Source: Indioceanicola profundi
GTDB taxonomy: Bacteria; Pseudomonadota; Alphaproteobacteria; Azospirillales; Azospirillaceae
Length of the DNA stretch: 64,000 nucleotides
Direction: 5' to 3'
NCBI RefSeq assembly: GCF_003568845.1
Contig: NZ_CP030126.1
Location: 472,501-536,500, forward strand
The stretch's first letter is position 1. Every line of letters starts with the position of its first letter. Under the pieces are notes generated by a model that worked only from the letters and a program-made list of their open reading frames with translations, was not told where the DNA came from and made no database searches. The position numbers and the translations under genes are program-made. Positions 7,747 through 15,249 of this stretch are shown piece by piece.

Positions 7747-9003
7747 ATGGCCGGCCCGGACGGCGCGCGGGAGCTGCGTATCGGCTTCATCCCGCTGGTG
7801 GACTGCACGCCGCTGGTGGTGGCGCATGAACGGGGCTTCGCCGCGGCGGAGGGGCTGCGGCTCAATCTGGTGCGGGAAACCTCCTGGGCCAATATCCGCG
7901 ACCGGCTGGTGCTGGGCCATTTCGATGCGGCGCACATGCTGGCCCCGATGCCGGTATCCGCAAATCTGCGCATCGGCTCGCTCCACACGCCCATGTCGGT
8001 GCCGCTGGTGCTGAATCTTGGCGGCAACGCCATCACCGCCTCCACGGCTTTGTGGGCGGAGATGAAGGCGGCCGCCGGGGGGGAGCTGTCCGGCACCGAT
8101 CCGCGTGGGATGGGGGAGGCCCTGGCCGCTGTCGTGCGCGCACGGTCTGCCGCTGGGAGGCCGCCGCCGACCATTGGCATGGTGCATCCCTTCAGCGCGC
8201 ATAATTACGAGCTGCGCTACTGGCTGGCTGCGGCCGGGGTGGACCCGGACGAGGATGTGCGGCTGGTGGTGGTGCCGCCGCCCTTCATGGCCGACGCCAT
8301 GGCCGCGGGGCAGGTGGACGCCTTCTGCGTGGGGGAGCCCTGGAACAGCCTGGCGGTGGAGGCCGGGGTGGGCCGGATCATCACCACCAAGGCGGCGCTC
8401 TGGCGGCAGGGTCCGGAGAAGGTGCTGTCCGTCCGCGCCGACTGGGCGGAGCAGGCGCCGGAAACGCTGGCCGCCCTGCTGCGCGCTCTGGTCAAGGCAG
8501 CGGCCTGGGCCGAGGATGCCGCGAACCGGGAGGAGCTGGCCGCCTTGCTGGCCGATCCCCGCTATCTGGGCGTGGATGCCGGGATCATCGGCCGCGCCTT
8601 GTCCCACCGGCTGGTGCTGGAGCGGGGAGGGGAGCCGGTGGAAGTGGCCGACTTCCTGCTGTTCGAACGCTCCGCCGCCACCTTCCCGTGGCAGAGCCAT
8701 GCCTTGTGGATCTACAGCCAGATGGTCCGCTGGGGCCAGACGGCCGAGACCGCGGAAAACCAGGACCGCGCCCGGCGCACCTACCGGCCGGACATCTACC
8801 GCCGGGTGCTGGGGCCGGAAGGCGTGGCGCTGCCCAATGCCAGCATGAAGGTGGAGGGCGCGCTGAAGGCGCCGACGCCGGTCGCCTCCTCCACCGGGCG
8901 GATGGTGCTGGGGCCGGACGGCTTCTTCGACGGGCTGGAATTCGACCCCGACGATGTGGAGCGCTACATCGCCGGCTTCGCCATTCACAAGCGGAATGCC
9001 TAG
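7747..9003 (+). CDS. nasS: nitrate sensor NasS, NrtA-like
   Basis: The 418-residue product matches the nitrate/bicarbonate-binding protein family (RIGFIPLVDCTPLVVAHERG, VGEPWNSLAVEAG) but has no signal peptide. It is therefore a cytoplasmic sensor rather than a transport protein. NasS holds NasT inactive until nitrate or nitrite binds. I chose the ATG at 7747 because GGAGG stands 8 nt before it; an ATG at 7717 would add ten residues with no good ribosome site. It follows nasT directly and precedes the regulated leader. The paralogue downstream, NrtA, shares the fold but has an export signal. Confidence 0.9.
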   Translation: MAGPDGARELRIGFIPLVDCTPLVVAHERGFAAAEGLRLNLVRETSWANIRDRLVLGHFDAAHMLAPMPVSANLRIGSLHTPMSVPLVLNLGGNAITASTALWAEMKAAAGGELSGTDPRGMGEALAAVVRARSAAGRPPPTIGMVHPFSAHNYELRYWLAAAGVDPDEDVRLVVVPPPFMADAMAAGQVDAFCVGEPWNSLAVEAGVGRIITTKAALWRQGPEKVLSVRADWAEQAPETLAALLRALVKAAAWAEDAANREELAALLADPRYLGVDAGIIGRALSHRLVLERGGEPVEVADFLLFERSAATFPWQSHALWIYSQMVRWGQTAETAENQDRARRTYRPDIYRRVLGPEGVALPNASMKVEGALKAPTPVASSTGRMVLGPDGFFDGLEFDPDDVERYIAGFAIHKRNA

Positions 9004-9037
9004 TGCGCAGGCAAATGCCGCAAGTGCCTGAAAAGCG

Positions 9038-9054
9038 GGCATCTGCATGGTGCG
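9038..9054 (+). promoter_or_regulatory. candidate NtrC binding site
   Basis: GGCATC-N5-GGTGCG matches 9 of 12 positions of the NtrC dyad TGCACC-N5-GGTGCA. It lies about 95 bp upstream of the -24 element, a usual distance for an enhancer-binding protein. It is a single imperfect site judged by eye. Confidence 0.4.
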
Positions 9055-9146
9055 TGCGCCTAGAATCCTCGCATCTGCGAAATCGCTGATTCCCGGCAGT
9101 GCCCTGAAACCCGCAGAGTTCCAGGGAATCCAGCCCGCTCCGGAGT

Positions 9147-9162
9147 TGGCACGCCTCTTGCT
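9147..9162 (+). promoter_or_regulatory. sigma-54 (-24/-12) promoter of the nitrate operon
   Basis: TTGGCACG-N4-TTGCT matches the sigma-54 consensus YTGGCACGNNNNTTGCW at every defined position. GG (9148-9149) and GC (9160-9161) are 10 nt apart, as required. Transcription should begin near 9172-9174, immediately before the first leader hairpin. This implies control of the operon by nitrogen limitation through NtrC. Confidence 0.85.
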
Positions 9163-9173
9163 GATAGGGGAAC

Positions 9174-9220
9174 GCCAGGCGACGTAGCCCGGCACCGAAC
9201 ATAGGGCCCGACGAGGGGCC
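9174..9220 (+). promoter_or_regulatory. ANTAR-type tandem hairpin RNA, NasT target
   Basis: Two hairpins with six-base loops sit 11 nt apart at the start of the predicted transcript. The first pairs GCCAGGC with GCCCGGC (9174-9193, one mismatch) around loop GACGTA. The second pairs GGCCC with GGGCC (9205-9220) around loop GACGAG. Both loops begin GACG. ANTAR proteins bind such paired hexaloop hairpins; the published loop has A at position 1 and G at position 4, and here position 1 is G. A terminator follows 10 nt later. Confidence 0.65.
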
Positions 9221-9229
9221 ATTAGCGAC

Positions 9230-9286
9230 GCCGCTGACCGTTCCCGCGCAACCACTGCGCCGGGAAACGATCAGCGGCTTTTTTTT
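9230..9286 (+). terminator. regulated terminator in the nrtA leader
   Basis: The outer stem GCCGCTGA/TCAGCGGC (9230-9237 with 9271-9278) continues with near-perfect pairing inwards and is followed by eight T residues. It lies between the tandem hairpins and nrtA, so it would stop transcription unless NasT prevents it. Confidence 0.85.
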
Positions 9287-9309
9287 GGCCCGAGCCAGAG
9301 GAGCATGCC

Positions 9310-10680
9310 ATGACAAAGTTCCCTGACGCCGCCCCGCCCAAAGCCGTCCAGGCCGGGTCCGCTATCTCCCCGTCGGCTCCGTCCGCACCGCTGTCGCGGC
9401 GCGGCCTGCTGTCCGCCACCACGCGCCTCGCCGGCGCTGCCGCGGTGATCGCCGCCGCCCGCGCCGCCTTGCCGGCGGGCGCCTGGGCCGCCACGGCCGA
9501 CGCGCCGGAAACCACCAAGGCCATTCTGGGATTCATCGCCCTGACCGACAGCTCCCCCCTGATCATCGCCAAGGAGAAGGGGCTGTTCGCCAAATACGGC
9601 TTGCCGGATGTGGAGGTGCAGAAGCAGGCCTCCTGGGGCACCACCCGCGACAATCTGGAACTCGGCGGCGCTGCCGGCGGCATCGACGGGGCGCATATCC
9701 TGACGCCCATGCCGTATCTGATCAGCGCCGGCAAGGTCACCAAGAACAACAACAAGCTTTCCATGCGCATCCTGGCCCGGCTGAACACCGACGGCCAGGG
9801 CATCTCCGTCCACCGCCGCTACAGCGAGCTGGGCGTCGGGCTGGACGCCGGCGCGCTGAAGGCCGAGTTCGCCAAGCAGAAGGCGGCGGGCAAGGAGGTC
9901 AAATGCGCCATGACCTTCCCCGGCGGCACCCACGATCTGTGGCTGCGCTACTGGCTGGCGGCCAACGGCGTCGATCCGGACCGCGACGTCTCCACCATCG
10001 TCGTGCCGCCGCCGCAGATGGTCGCCAACATGAAGGTCGACACCATGGAGGCCTTCTGCGTCGGCGAGCCCTGGAACGCCCAGCTCGTGAACCAGAACAT
10101 CGGCTACACGGCGCTGACCACGGGCGAGCTGTGGAGCAAGCATCCGGAGAAGAGCCTGGGCATGCGCGCCGACTGGATCGACAAGCATCCCATGGCCGCC
10201 AAGGCCCTCCTGATGGCCGTCCTCGAAGCCCAGCAATGGTGCGACAAGGACGAGAACAAGGAGGAGATGTGCGAGATCGTCGGAAAGCGGGAATGGTTCA
10301 AGGTTCCCGTCAAGGACATCGTCGGCCGGGCGCAGGGCACCTTCGACTACGGCAACGGCCGGGTCGTGGAGGACAGCCCGCATCTGATGAAGTTCTGGCG
10401 CGACCACGCCTCCTACCCTTTCCGCAGCCATGATCTCTGGTTCCTGACCGAGAACCAGCGCTGGGGCTACATGCCCGCCGATCTGGACGCCAAGGCGCTG
10501 ATCGAGGAGGTGAACGGGGAGGCGATGTGGCGCGAGGCCGCCGCCGCCATCGGCGTCGCCGCCGCGGACATGCCGGAAGGCACCTCCCGCGGGAAGGAGA
10601 CCTTCTACGACGGAGCCGTCTTCGATCCGGAGAACCCGTCCGCCTATCTCGCCGCCCTGTCCATCAAGCGCGTCGCCTGA
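9310..10680 (+). CDS. nrtA: nitrate ABC transporter substrate-binding protein
   Basis: The 456-residue protein begins with a twin-arginine-type signal (SRRGLLSATTRLAGAAAVIA near residues 32-50, ending in a WAA-type cleavage region). It should be folded before export to the periplasm. The rest matches NrtA: FIALTDSSPLIIAKEKGLFAK, then VGEPWNAQLV. It captures nitrate for the permease and ATPase that follow. It is the first gene after the sigma-54/NasT leader and has an AGAGGAG ribosome site. It is a paralogue of the cytoplasmic sensor NasS. Confidence 0.93.
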   Translation: MTKFPDAAPPKAVQAGSAISPSAPSAPLSRRGLLSATTRLAGAAAVIAAARAALPAGAWAATADAPETTKAILGFIALTDSSPLIIAKEKGLFAKYGLPDVEVQKQASWGTTRDNLELGGAAGGIDGAHILTPMPYLISAGKVTKNNNKLSMRILARLNTDGQGISVHRRYSELGVGLDAGALKAEFAKQKAAGKEVKCAMTFPGGTHDLWLRYWLAANGVDPDRDVSTIVVPPPQMVANMKVDTMEAFCVGEPWNAQLVNQNIGYTALTTGELWSKHPEKSLGMRADWIDKHPMAAKALLMAVLEAQQWCDKDENKEEMCEIVGKREWFKVPVKDIVGRAQGTFDYGNGRVVEDSPHLMKFWRDHASYPFRSHDLWFLTENQRWGYMPADLDAKALIEEVNGEAMWREAAAAIGVAAADMPEGTSRGKETFYDGAVFDPENPSAYLAALSIKRVA

Positions 10681-10694
10681 GGGGATCGTCAGCC

Positions 10695-11600
10695 ATGACC
10701 GCACTGACCAAGCTCGACCTCTCCGGCGACGAAGCCGCCGCCCAGCCGCGCCGCGCCGAGGCGGTGGTCCACCCGCTGCCGGCGCCGCCCCGCGCCAGCA
10801 TCCCGGCCCGCCTTGGCGGCGCTGCCCGTAGCGCGGCCTCCGCCATCGTGCCGCCCGCCGTCGCCCTGCTTCTGGTGCTGGGGCTGTGGGAGCTGCTGTG
10901 CAGCGGCGAGGGTGCGGCGCTGCCGCCGCCCTCCCAGGTGCTCACCGATACGTGGGAGCTGATCGTCGATCCCTTCTTCGACAATGGCGGCACCGACAAG
11001 GGGATGTTCTGGCACCTCTCCGCCAGCCTGCAGCGCGTCGCCATCGGGTTCAGCCTGGCGGCCGTGGCCGGCATCGCGCTGGGCGTTCTGATCGGGCAGT
11101 CCAGCCTGGCCCAGCGCGGGCTGGACCCGATGTTCCAGGTGCTGCGCACCGTGCCGCCGCTGGCTTGGCTGCCGATCTCCCTGGCCGCGTTCCAGCAGGC
11201 CGACCCTTCCGCCATCTTCGTGATCTTCATCACGGCGGTGTGGCCGATCATCCTGAACACCGCGGTCGGCATCCGGCAGATTCCCAAGGACTATGTCAAC
11301 GTGGCCCGCGTGCTGCGCCTGTCGCCGCCGGAATATTTCTTCAAGATCATGCTGCCGGCCACGGTGCCCTACATCTTCACCGGGCTGAAGATCGGCATCG
11401 GCCTGTCCTGGCTGGCCATCGTCGCGGCGGAGATGCTGATCGGCGGCGTCGGCATCGGCTTCTTCATCTGGGATGCCTGGAACAGCTCGCTGATGAGCGA
11501 GATCATCCTGGCCCTGATCTATGTCGGCCTGGTCGGCTTCATGCTGGACCGCGCCATCGCCCTCATCGCCGTCCGCGTCGGCGGCCGCACCGCAAATTGA
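10695..11600 (+). CDS. nrtB: nitrate ABC transporter permease
   Basis: The 301-residue inner-membrane protein has about six hydrophobic segments. It carries the ABC permease coupling region typical of NrtB/SsuC proteins (RTVPPLAWLPISLAAFQQAD and the EAA-like segment RVLRLSPPEYFFKIMLPAT). Residues 1-45 are a proline/alanine-rich cytoplasmic tail. It starts 14 nt after nrtA and is followed after 11 nt by the ATPase gene, so the importer is encoded as one unit. Confidence 0.92.
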   Translation: MTALTKLDLSGDEAAAQPRRAEAVVHPLPAPPRASIPARLGGAARSAASAIVPPAVALLLVLGLWELLCSGEGAALPPPSQVLTDTWELIVDPFFDNGGTDKGMFWHLSASLQRVAIGFSLAAVAGIALGVLIGQSSLAQRGLDPMFQVLRTVPPLAWLPISLAAFQQADPSAIFVIFITAVWPIILNTAVGIRQIPKDYVNVARVLRLSPPEYFFKIMLPATVPYIFTGLKIGIGLSWLAIVAAEMLIGGVGIGFFIWDAWNSSLMSEIILALIYVGLVGFMLDRAIALIAVRVGGRTAN

Positions 11601-11611
11601 GGAGGGCCGCC

Positions 11612-12412
11612 ATGACCACCCCCTATCTGTCGCTCGAGAATGTCGACATGCACTTCACCGTGGGGAGCAACCGCTTCTGCGCCGTGAAGGGCGTCAACCT
11701 CGGCATCGACAAGGGCGAGTTCGTTTCCATCATCGGCCATTCCGGCTGCGGCAAGTCCACCCTGCTGAACATCGTGGCGGGCCTGAACCGCTGCACCGGC
11801 GGCGGGGTGATCCTGGACGGGCGGGAGGTGGACGAGCCCGGACCCGACCGGGCCGTGGTGTTCCAGAACCACTCCCTGCTGCCCTGGCTGACCGCCTACG
11901 AGAATGTCCGCCTGGGCGTCGACAAGGTGTTCGGGCGCACCAAGTCCAAGGAGGAGCGGCACGACTGGACGCTGCACAATCTCCGCCTCGTCCATATGGA
12001 GCATGCGGCAAAGAAGCGTCCGGACGAGCTGTCCGGCGGCATGAAGCAGCGCGTCGGCATCGCCCGCGCCCTGGCCATGGAGCCCAAGGTCCTGCTGATG
12101 GATGAGCCGTTCGGCGCCCTGGACGCGCTGACCCGCGCCCATCTCCAGGACACGACCATGGAGATCCAGGCCCGGCTGAACACCACCGTCATCATGATCA
12201 CCCACGATGTGGACGAGGCGGTGCTGCTGTCCGACCGCATCGTGATGATGACAAACGGCCCCGCCGCCACCATCGGTCAGGTCCTGACCGTCGACCTTCC
12301 CCGCCCGCGCCGCCGGCTGGAGCTGGCGGACAATCCCGCTTATGTGCGCGCCCGCACCGAGGTGCTGCGCTTCCTGTACGAGCGGCACGCGCCCGCCAGC
12401 GCCGCCGCCTGA
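11612..12412 (+). CDS. nitrate ABC transporter ATP-binding protein
   Basis: The 266-residue ATPase energises nitrate import. Visible motifs are Walker A GHSGCGKST, the Q-loop (VVFQNHSLLPWL), signature LSGGMKQR and Walker B LLMDEPFGALD. It has a single nucleotide-binding domain without the extra binding-protein domain of cyanobacterial NrtC, so it is NrtD-like in layout. A GGAGGG ribosome site precedes the ATG. It is followed by nirB after 13 nt. Confidence 0.93.
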   Translation: MTTPYLSLENVDMHFTVGSNRFCAVKGVNLGIDKGEFVSIIGHSGCGKSTLLNIVAGLNRCTGGGVILDGREVDEPGPDRAVVFQNHSLLPWLTAYENVRLGVDKVFGRTKSKEERHDWTLHNLRLVHMEHAAKKRPDELSGGMKQRVGIARALAMEPKVLLMDEPFGALDALTRAHLQDTTMEIQARLNTTVIMITHDVDEAVLLSDRIVMMTNGPAATIGQVLTVDLPRPRRRLELADNPAYVRARTEVLRFLYERHAPASAAA

Positions 12413-12425
12413 GGAGACCAGAGTC

Positions 12426-14894
12426 ATGCATGGACCCATCCGCAAAGAGCGTCTCGTCGTCATCGGCAACGGCATGGCCGCCGGCCGCGTGCTGGAGGAG
12501 CTGTTCGAGCGCGCCCCCGGCAAGTACGACGTGACCATCTTCGGCGCCGAGCCGCGGGTGAACTACAACCGCATCATGCTGTCCCCGGTCCTGTCGGGGG
12601 AGAAGCAGTACCAGGACATCCTGATCCATGACGAGGACTGGTACCGCCAGAATGGCGTGACCCTGCTGGCCGGCAGGAAGGTCACCGCCATCGACCGGGC
12701 GGCCAAGACCGTCACGGCGGCGGACGGCACGCAGATGCATTACGACAAGCTGCTGCTCGCCACCGGCTCCGACCCCTTCATCATTCCGGTGCCGGGCCGG
12801 GATCTGCCCGGCGTGCTGACCTACCGCGACCTGGACGATGTGGAGGCCATGCTGGCCGTGGCCGGAACGCCGGGACGCCGCGCCGTGGTGATTGGCGGCG
12901 GGCTGCTGGGGTTGGAGGCCGCGGCCGGGCTGAAGGCGCAGGGGATGGAGGTCACCGTCCTGCATCTGATGCCCACCCTGATGGAACGCCAGCTCGACCA
13001 GGCCGCCGGCCATCTGCTGGAGCAGGCGATCAAGGCTCGCGGCATCGACGTCATCACCCGCGCCAACACCCACGCCATCACCGGAACAGCGAAGGTGGAA
13101 GGCGTGCGGCTGGATGACGGGCGGGAAATCCCCGCCGACATCGTGGTCATGGCCGTCGGCATCCGCCCCAGCACCGGGCTTGCCAAGGCGGCGGGGATCG
13201 AGGTGAACCGCGGCGTGCTGGTGGATGACGCGCTGGGCACCAGCGATCCGGACATCTTCTCCGTCGGCGAATGCGTGGAGCATCGCGGCCAGTGCTACGG
13301 CCTCGTCGCGCCGCTCTATGAGATGGGCAAGGTGCTGGCCGGGCGGCTGGCGGGGGACGCGGGCGGGGCCTATACCGGCTCCGTCACCTCCACCAAGCTG
13401 AAGGTCACCGGCATCGACCTCTTCTCCGCCGGCGACTTCGCCGAGGGCAAGGGGCGGGAGGAGATCGTGCTGCGCGACGCCACCCGCGGCGTCTACAAGC
13501 GGCTGGTGATCCAGGACAACCGCATCGTCGGCGTGGTGCTGTATGGCGACACGGCGGACGGCCCCTGGTTCTTCGACCTGCTGCGCTCCGGCACAGACAT
13601 TTCCGACCTGCGCGAAACCCTGATCTTCGGCCAGAGCTATGCGGGGGGCGCCCCCCTCGACCCTATGGCGGCCGTTGCAGCCTTGCCGGATGAGGCAGAG
13701 ATCTGCGGCTGCAACGGCGTCTGCAAGGGCAAGATCGTCACCGCCATCACCGCCAAGGGCCTGACCGATGTGGATGGCGTGCGCGCCGCCACCAAGGCCT
13801 CCGCCTCCTGCGGGTCCTGCACCGGGCTGGTGGAAAAGCTGCTCGGCCTGACGCTGGGCGACGCCTACAAGCCGGCCGCCGTCCAGCCGGTCTGCGCCTG
13901 CACCCATTACGGCCATGACGAGGTCCGCCGCCTGATCGTGGCGCAGGAGCTGAAGAGCATGCAGGCCGTGATGCAGGCCTTGGAGTGGAAGACCAGTTGC
14001 GGCTGCGCCAAGTGCCGACCGGCGCTGAACTACTACCTGCTGTCCACCTGGCCCGGAGAGTACCAGGACGACCAGCAGTCCCGCTTCGTCAATGAGCGCC
14101 TGCACGCGAACATCCAGAAGGACGGCACCTACTCGGTGGTTCCGCGCATGTGGGGCGGCATGACCAGCGCCAAGGAGCTGCGCGCCATCGCCGACGTGGC
14201 GGACAAGTACAACATCCCCAGCGTCAAGGTTACCGGCGGGCAGCGCATCGACCTGCTGGGTGTCCGCAAGGAGGATCTGCTCCACGTCTGGGCCGATCTG
14301 AACGCGGCCGGGCTGGTCAGCGGCCATGCCTATGCCAAGGGGCTGCGCACGGTGAAAACCTGCGTGGGCAAGGAATGGTGCCGCTTCGGCACCCAGGACA
14401 GCACCGGGCTCGGCATCAAGCTGGAGAAGTTCCTCTGGGGCTCCTGGACCCCGGCCAAGCTGAAGCTGGCGGTCAGCGGCTGCCCCCGCAACTGTGCCGA
14501 GGCCACCTGCAAGGATATCGGCGTCATCTGCGTGGACAGCGGCTACGAGCTGCACTTCGCCGGTGCCGCGGGGCTGGAGATCAAGGGCACCGAGGTCCTC
14601 TGCCATGTGAAGACGGAGGCCGAGGTGATGGAGTATGCCGCCGCCCTGACCCAGCTCTACCGCGAGCAGGGGCGCTATCTGGAGCGCATCTACAAATGGG
14701 CCAAGCGCGTCGGCACCGACATGATCCGCGCCCAGATCGTCGAGGATGCGGAGCGCCGCCGCGCCCTCTACGACCGCTTCGTCTACTCCCAGCAGTTCGC
14801 GCAGGTCGATCCCTGGGCGGAGCGGGTGCGCGGCGTGGACGCGCACGAGTTCAAGCCCCTTGCCAACCTTTCCATCCTGGAGGCCGCGGAATGA
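12426..14894 (+). CDS. nirB: assimilatory nitrite reductase, large subunit
   Basis: The 822-residue enzyme reduces nitrite to ammonium with NAD(P)H in the cytoplasm. The order is: an FAD/NAD(P)H reductase domain (~5-290), a BFD-type [2Fe-2S] domain (from ~427, CGCNGVC then CGSC), a second Cys cluster (~489-535, CAC then CGCAKC), and the sulfite/nitrite reductase core. The siroheme-[4Fe-4S] ligands are CVGKEWC near 644 and CPRNC near 685. The ATG at 12426 follows GAGGAGA. Its stop overlaps nirD (ATGA), giving coupled synthesis of both subunits. Confidence 0.95.
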   Translation: MHGPIRKERLVVIGNGMAAGRVLEELFERAPGKYDVTIFGAEPRVNYNRIMLSPVLSGEKQYQDILIHDEDWYRQNGVTLLAGRKVTAIDRAAKTVTAADGTQMHYDKLLLATGSDPFIIPVPGRDLPGVLTYRDLDDVEAMLAVAGTPGRRAVVIGGGLLGLEAAAGLKAQGMEVTVLHLMPTLMERQLDQAAGHLLEQAIKARGIDVITRANTHAITGTAKVEGVRLDDGREIPADIVVMAVGIRPSTGLAKAAGIEVNRGVLVDDALGTSDPDIFSVGECVEHRGQCYGLVAPLYEMGKVLAGRLAGDAGGAYTGSVTSTKLKVTGIDLFSAGDFAEGKGREEIVLRDATRGVYKRLVIQDNRIVGVVLYGDTADGPWFFDLLRSGTDISDLRETLIFGQSYAGGAPLDPMAAVAALPDEAEICGCNGVCKGKIVTAITAKGLTDVDGVRAATKASASCGSCTGLVEKLLGLTLGDAYKPAAVQPVCACTHYGHDEVRRLIVAQELKSMQAVMQALEWKTSCGCAKCRPALNYYLLSTWPGEYQDDQQSRFVNERLHANIQKDGTYSVVPRMWGGMTSAKELRAIADVADKYNIPSVKVTGGQRIDLLGVRKEDLLHVWADLNAAGLVSGHAYAKGLRTVKTCVGKEWCRFGTQDSTGLGIKLEKFLWGSWTPAKLKLAVSGCPRNCAEATCKDIGVICVDSGYELHFAGAAGLEIKGTEVLCHVKTEAEVMEYAAALTQLYREQGRYLERIYKWAKRVGTDMIRAQIVEDAERRRALYDRFVYSQQFAQVDPWAERVRGVDAHEFKPLANLSILEAAE

Positions 14895-15238
14895 CCACGC
14901 CCGTCACCTGGATCGCCATCGGCGCCCTGGCCGACATCCCGCCCCGCGGGGCCCGCACCGTCACCACGCGGGACGGGGAGATCGCCGTGTTCCGCACGGC
15001 GGCGGATGAGGTCTACGCCCTCTACAATGCCTGCCCGCACAAGGGCGGGCCGCTGGCCCAGGGCATCGTGCATGGCCGGGCCGTGACCTGCCCGCTGCAC
15101 AACATGGTCTTCGACCTCGCGACCGGCGAGGCGGGCGGGGAGGAGAAGGCCTGCGCCCGTACCGCACCCGTGCGGCTGGAGGGGGACCGCATCCTTCTCG
15201 GCCTCTCCGCGGAAGCGCTCGGCGTGCGTGCGGCCTGA
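14891..15238 (+). CDS. nirD: nitrite reductase small subunit (Rieske-type)
   Basis: The 115-residue protein is a Rieske-like domain with both ligand boxes intact: CPHKGG and CPLHN. Many NirD proteins lack some of these residues, so this one may hold a real [2Fe-2S] cluster. It partners NirB. It overlaps nirB by 4 nt and is followed by nasA after 11 nt. Confidence 0.93.
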   Translation: MTTPVTWIAIGALADIPPRGARTVTTRDGEIAVFRTAADEVYALYNACPHKGGPLAQGIVHGRAVTCPLHNMVFDLATGEAGGEEKACARTAPVRLEGDRILLGLSAEALGVRAA

Positions 15239-15249
15239 GGGGAGTTTCC

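Noticed and set aside
7747-9003. NasS as a nitrate-transport binding protein.
   Set aside because: It lacks any export signal and directly follows nasT, while the true transport protein with a signal lies downstream of the leader.
12198-14846. An 882-codon open frame antisense to nirB.
   Set aside because: Same codon-bias shadow; the translation is His/Gln/Gly-rich and matches nothing, while nirB is intact.
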